A stretch of 7,847 bases of DNA, from positions 1 to 7,847 of the forward strand of contig JAUWNS010000110.1 of assembly GCA_030612485.1 (NCBI GenBank). The letters are read 5' to 3'. Below the pieces are notes generated by a model. That model was not told the origin of the DNA, searched no databases, and worked only from the letters and a program-made list of their open reading frames with translations. Shown here piece by piece: positions 4,830 to 7,847 of the stretch. Numbering within the stretch: position 1 is the stretch's first letter; each line of letters starts with the position of its first letter. Position numbers and translations under genes: made by a program. The stretch is from Candidatus Bipolaricaulota bacterium. GTDB taxonomy: Bacteria; Bipolaricaulota; Bipolaricaulia; UBA7950; UBA9294.

Positions 4830-7595
4830 TTAGATCTTGCTCCAGTCCTTCCCCCATTCGACCGACACCTCCAGAGGGAGGCGAAGTTCCATCACCCCTT
4901 CCATCTCCTCCTTGATCCGCTCCATCGCCTTCTCGTGCTCCTCTTCCTTCACCTCGAAGATCAGTTCGTCGTGAATCTGGAGGAGCATCTTCGCCTTGAG
5001 AGTTCTCTCCTCGATGATCCGATCGATCTTGAGCATAGCGAGCTTGATCAGGTCGGCCGCGCTCCCCTGGATCGGGGTATTGATCGCGTTTCGCTTGGCA
5101 AAATTCTTGCCCTGCACGTTCTTTGAACGAAGCTGCGGAAGGGGACGGCGGCGACCGAGAATCGTCTCTGCATAGCCTCGCTCCGTCGCCTGCTCAATCA
5201 TCCGATCCATGTACTCCTTTGTCTGTGGGTAAGCCGCGAAGAAACGGTCAATGTAGGCCTTGGCCTCTGTGCGGGGAATTCCAAGCTCACGAGCGAGGCC
5301 GAATGGGCTGATCCCGTAGATGATCCCAAAGTTTATCCTCTTGGCCGCACTGCGGAGCTTCCCGGTCACCTTTTCCTCGGGGATGGCAAAGATACGGCTC
5401 GCGGTCATGCGATGCAGGTCCTTCCCGCTCTTAAACGCCTCTATCAGTGCCTCGTCCCCCGAAAAGTGAGCGAGCAGGCGGATCTCGATCTGGGAGTAGT
5501 CAGCCCCGATCAGGAGCGACCCTTCCGGTGCGACGAACGCACGCCGAATTCGCTCGCCTATCTCGGTGCGGATGGGTATGTTCTGCAGGTTCGGATCCGA
5601 GGAGGAGAGGCGGCCTGTCGCGGTTGAGGTCTGGTGGAACGAGGTATGGATCCTTCCCGTCTCTGGGTTTATCGCCTCGGGAAGCCGCTCGATGTACGTA
5701 TTCAAGAGCTTTTCCAACTCACGATACTCGATCAATTTGCCGGGCAGGGGGTGTTTCACCGCGAGTTCTGAAAGGACACGGGCGCTCGTCGATGGACCCG
5801 TCTTCGTACGGTCGATCACGGGAAGGCCGAGGTGGTCGAACAGGATCTGCGCCACCTGTTTGGGCGAATTCGGATTGAACCGTTCCCCAGCTATCTCGTA
5901 GAGGTCCTCCTCGATCACGGAGAGCCGCTCGCGCAGGTCACGCCCTTGCGAGGCAAGGACCTTTTGATCGACGAGGATCCCGTTCTCCTCCATCCGCGCT
6001 AACACAGATAACAGCGGGACCTCCACCTCGTGAAAGAGTTGCATTGCCCCCGCCTCTTTCAGCGCTTTCTCCAAGTGAGGTTTGGCACGGCAGACTATCT
6101 CTGCGTCCTCGGCGGCGTAGAAAGTCGCCTTCTCCACTGGGACAGCCGCGATCTCGCCTCCTTTGCCCACAAGATCGCCATAGGAGAGCATCTCGTAGTT
6201 GAGGTACGTGCGGGCGATCGTCTCCAGGTTGTGGTGGCGCTCCTCGGGACGGGCAAGGTGAGAGGCGATCATCGCATCGAAGCTCACCCCTCGCGGAGAG
6301 AGCCCGTACCGTCGCAGTATGATCAGGTCGTACTTCAGGTTCTGTCCGATCAGCCTCGGTCTCTCTTCTTCGACGAGCGGGCGCAACGCTGTTAGAACCT
6401 CTTCGGTTGTGAGCTGGGCGGGTACACCGAGGTAGTTGTGAGCGACCGGTATGTAATAGCCAACATAAGGATGAGGTGAAAGGGCGATTCCCACGATCTT
6501 TGCCTGCACCGGATCGCGGCTCGTCGTCTCAAGGTCGAGTGAAATCTCCTCCTCTTTTGAAATCTCCTCGATCAGCCGGTCGAGTTCCTCCTTTGTAAGG
6601 ATCGTGCGGTAGTCCGCGTGGCGCTCGTCCTTGGTTTTGTTAATCGGAGGGGAGGTTCCTTCAAGATCGAGCTCGTCGAGGATAGTGCGAAAATCGAGAT
6701 CACACAAGAGTTTCTGCAAGCCTTCAATGTCTACCCCGTGCAGTCGGCAGTCCTCTGGTACTTTCCCTACTGCGACCCCCTCGTCCAGGGTGACGAGCTT
6801 GCGGGCGAGACGGGCCTCCTCCGCGTGGGTCTTCAGGTTCTCTTGTATGCGCGCGTTCCTTACCTGATCGGCATTTTCAAGGACTGCATCGAGCGAGCCG
6901 AACTGCGCGAGGAGGCGGGAGGCGGTCTTCGGGCCGACGGCAGGGATCCCAGGGATGTTGTCCGACGTATCGCCTACAAGTGAGAGGAAGTCGATGATCC
7001 CCTCCGGTGGAACGCCGTACTTCTCCTTCACCTTCGCAGGGTCGATCAGTTCGATCCCGTTGGACGACTGTCCGCCACCGCGGCTCCGCGTCGATTGGAT
7101 AAGGCTCACCTTCTCATCGACAAGCTGCGCCAGGTCCTTGTCCGAGGTGGCGATCAATACCGACAACCCCTCCTTCGCTGCGCGTCGGGCAAGGCTCGCC
7201 ATGATATCATCTGCCTCGACCCCTTCGATAGAGACGATGCGAATTCCTAACTGTTCGAGGAGCCCTTGGATCAAGGGGAACTGCATGGCGAGCTCATCGG
7301 GCATCTCCTTGCGGGTTGCCTTGTACTCCGGGTAGAGCCTGTGGCGGAAGGTCTCTCCCCCTGCGTCGAACGTGACCGCAGCATAGACAGAAGGGAAGGA
7401 ACGCATGACACGCGTGAGAATCCGCCAGAACCCATAGACAGCGTTCACCGGGCGGCCGTCTCTGGTCGTAAGCTCGCGAATGCCATAGAACGCACGGTAG
7501 GCGATAGAGTGGCCATCAAAGAGGAGAAGCCTATTTTCATCGGGGGGATCCTGCCAACCAAAGAGTTCGTTAAGCGGTCGCTTATAGGTAGACAC
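4830..7595 (-). CDS. polA: DNA polymerase I
   Basis: This 921-residue protein fills gaps in excision repair and removes Okazaki RNA primers. It has all three classical domains. The 5'-3' nuclease (about 22-312) shows [28 protein letters not shown] and [18 protein letters not shown]. The 3'-5' exonuclease (about 328-515) keeps its acidic residues: D354 and E356 in LDLET, N419 and D423 in GQNLKYD, Y493 and D497 in YAAED. Proofreading should therefore be active, unlike in Taq-type enzymes. The polymerase has motif A DYSQIE (699-704), the O-helix [10 protein letters not shown] (752-761) with F756 as in E. coli, and motif C HDE (875-877). The start is GTG at 7595, the only one between an upstream in-frame TGA and the first conserved strand. 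It gives about 20 extra N-terminal residues and has a rather distant GGGGGTGA as ribosome binding site. It overlaps ruvC by 14 bp. Confidence 0.97.
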   Translation of the reverse strand: MSTYKRPLNELFGWQDPPDENRLLLFDGHSIAYRAFYGIRELTTRDGRPVNAVYGFWRILTRVMRSFPSVYAAVTFDAGGETFRHRLYPEYKATRKEMPDELAMQFPLIQGLLEQLGIRIVSIEGVEADDIMASLARRAAKEGLSVLIATSDKDLAQLVDEKVSLIQSTRSRGGGQSSNGIELIDPAKVKEKYGVPPEGIIDFLSLVGDTSDNIPGIPAVGPKTASRLLAQFGSLDAVLENADQVRNARIQENLKTHAEEARLARKLVTLDEGVAVGKVPEDCRLHGVDIEGLQKLLCDLDFRTILDELDLEGTSPPINKTKDERHADYRTILTKEELDRLIEEISKEEEISLDLETTSRDPVQAKIVGIALSPHPYVGYYIPVAHNYLGVPAQLTTEEVLTALRPLVEEERPRLIGQNLKYDLIILRRYGLSPRGVSFDAMIASHLARPEERHHNLETIARTYLNYEMLSYGDLVGKGGEIAAVPVEKATFYAAEDAEIVCRAKPHLEKALKEAGAMQLFHEVEVPLLSVLARMEENGILVDQKVLASQGRDLRERLSVIEEDLYEIAGERFNPNSPKQVAQILFDHLGLPVIDRTKTGPSTSARVLSELAVKHPLPGKLIEYRELEKLLNTYIERLPEAINPETGRIHTSFHQTSTATGRLSSSDPNLQNIPIRTEIGERIRRAFVAPEGSLLIGADYSQIEIRLLAHFSGDEALIEAFKSGKDLHRMTASRIFAIPEEKVTGKLRSAAKRINFGIIYGISPFGLARELGIPRTEAKAYIDRFFAAYPQTKEYMDRMIEQATERGYAETILGRRRPLPQLRSKNVQGKNFAKRNAINTPIQGSAADLIKLAMLKIDRIIEERTLKAKMLLQIHDELIFEVKEEEHEKAMERIKEEMEGVMELRLPLEVSVEWGKDWSKI

Positions 7596-7847
7596 GGTCT
7601 TTGTTATTCACCCCCTTGAGGTCAAACCTCTTGAGGTCGAACAGATAGCAGAGGGCAAGGGCAAGACCATCGGCCATATCGTCCGGGCGAGGGGTCGCTG
7701 TAAGAGAGAGGAGCCGCTTCACCATCGCCTGGACCTGCGCCTTGTTCGCCTTTCCGTAGCCAGCGATCCGTTTCTTCACCTGGAGCGGGGTATACCCGTA
7801 GACCGGGAGCCCGTCCGCCGCAAGGAGGAGAACACCCCTGGTCTCCG
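7582..7847 (-). CDS. ruvC: Holliday junction endonuclease RuvC, C-terminal part
   Basis: RuvC cuts Holliday junctions symmetrically, acting with the RuvAB branch-migration motor. Only the C-terminal part is in the window; the gene enters from the right edge, where the first full codon is at 7845. The translation begins [20 protein letters not shown] and continues through [25 protein letters not shown], the family's conserved strand and helix. It then reads [13 protein letters not shown], whose D-x-x-D pair corresponds to the last two catalytic acids (D138 and D141 in E. coli). The N-terminal catalytic residues are outside the window. Past the family core there is a short basic tail, [18 protein letters not shown]. 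The stop at 7582-7584 lies inside polA, a 14-bp overlap that suggests coupled translation. Confidence 0.93.
   Translation of the reverse strand, partial: ETRGVLLLAADGLPVYGYTPLQVKKRIAGYGKANKAQVQAMVKRLLSLTATPRPDDMADGLALALCYLFDLKRFDLKGVNNKDRVYL

Noticed and set aside
4803..7619. Many long open frames on the plus strand opposite polA
   Set aside because: They are antisense shadows of a GC-rich, fully conserved polA and their translations show no domains.

Overview
The window is bacterial chromosomal DNA of moderately high GC. It carries DNA polymerase I and RuvC, so it is neither archaeal nor a phage core. I cannot assign a lineage from the sequence alone. It splits into an accessory half (about 1-3360) and a housekeeping half (about 3480-7847).

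Accessory half. An IS1380-family insertion sequence (about 172-1724) carries one intact DDE transposase on the minus strand. Its right end abuts a plus-strand gene of unknown function (about 1725-2258) that seems to have lost its 5' end, probably through the insertion. Twenty-eight bases later, on the same strand, is an intact class II Fic protein (2287-3327) with inhibitory helix, catalytic core and C-terminal winged helix, probably an AMP-transferase that also binds DNA. Its stop codon is the first base triplet of a perfect threefold 11-bp tandem repeat, which places a TAA in all three plus-strand frames.

The most interesting structure is the right end of the IS. A perfect 13-bp inverted repeat joins the outer terminus to the transposase ribosome binding site. 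A TATAAT box sits just inside the outer arm, so a transcript starting there would lack that arm. A transcript reading in from outside would contain both arms and could hide the ribosome binding site. This is the logic of fold-back inhibition known from IS10 and IS50. A second hairpin between the arms pairs fully only in the transposase-sense RNA.

Housekeeping half, all on the minus strand. A flavodoxin-like protein (3486-3992) stands alone. Upstream of it lies an apparent operon, in transcription order: ruvC (its N-terminal part is beyond the right edge), polA (overlapping ruvC by 14 bp), a 71-residue two-helix membrane protein, and a YbjQ/UPF0145 protein (overlapping the membrane gene by 20 bp). 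RuvC resolves Holliday junctions and Pol I fills repair gaps. The two small downstream genes appear to be translated with them, but their roles are unknown.
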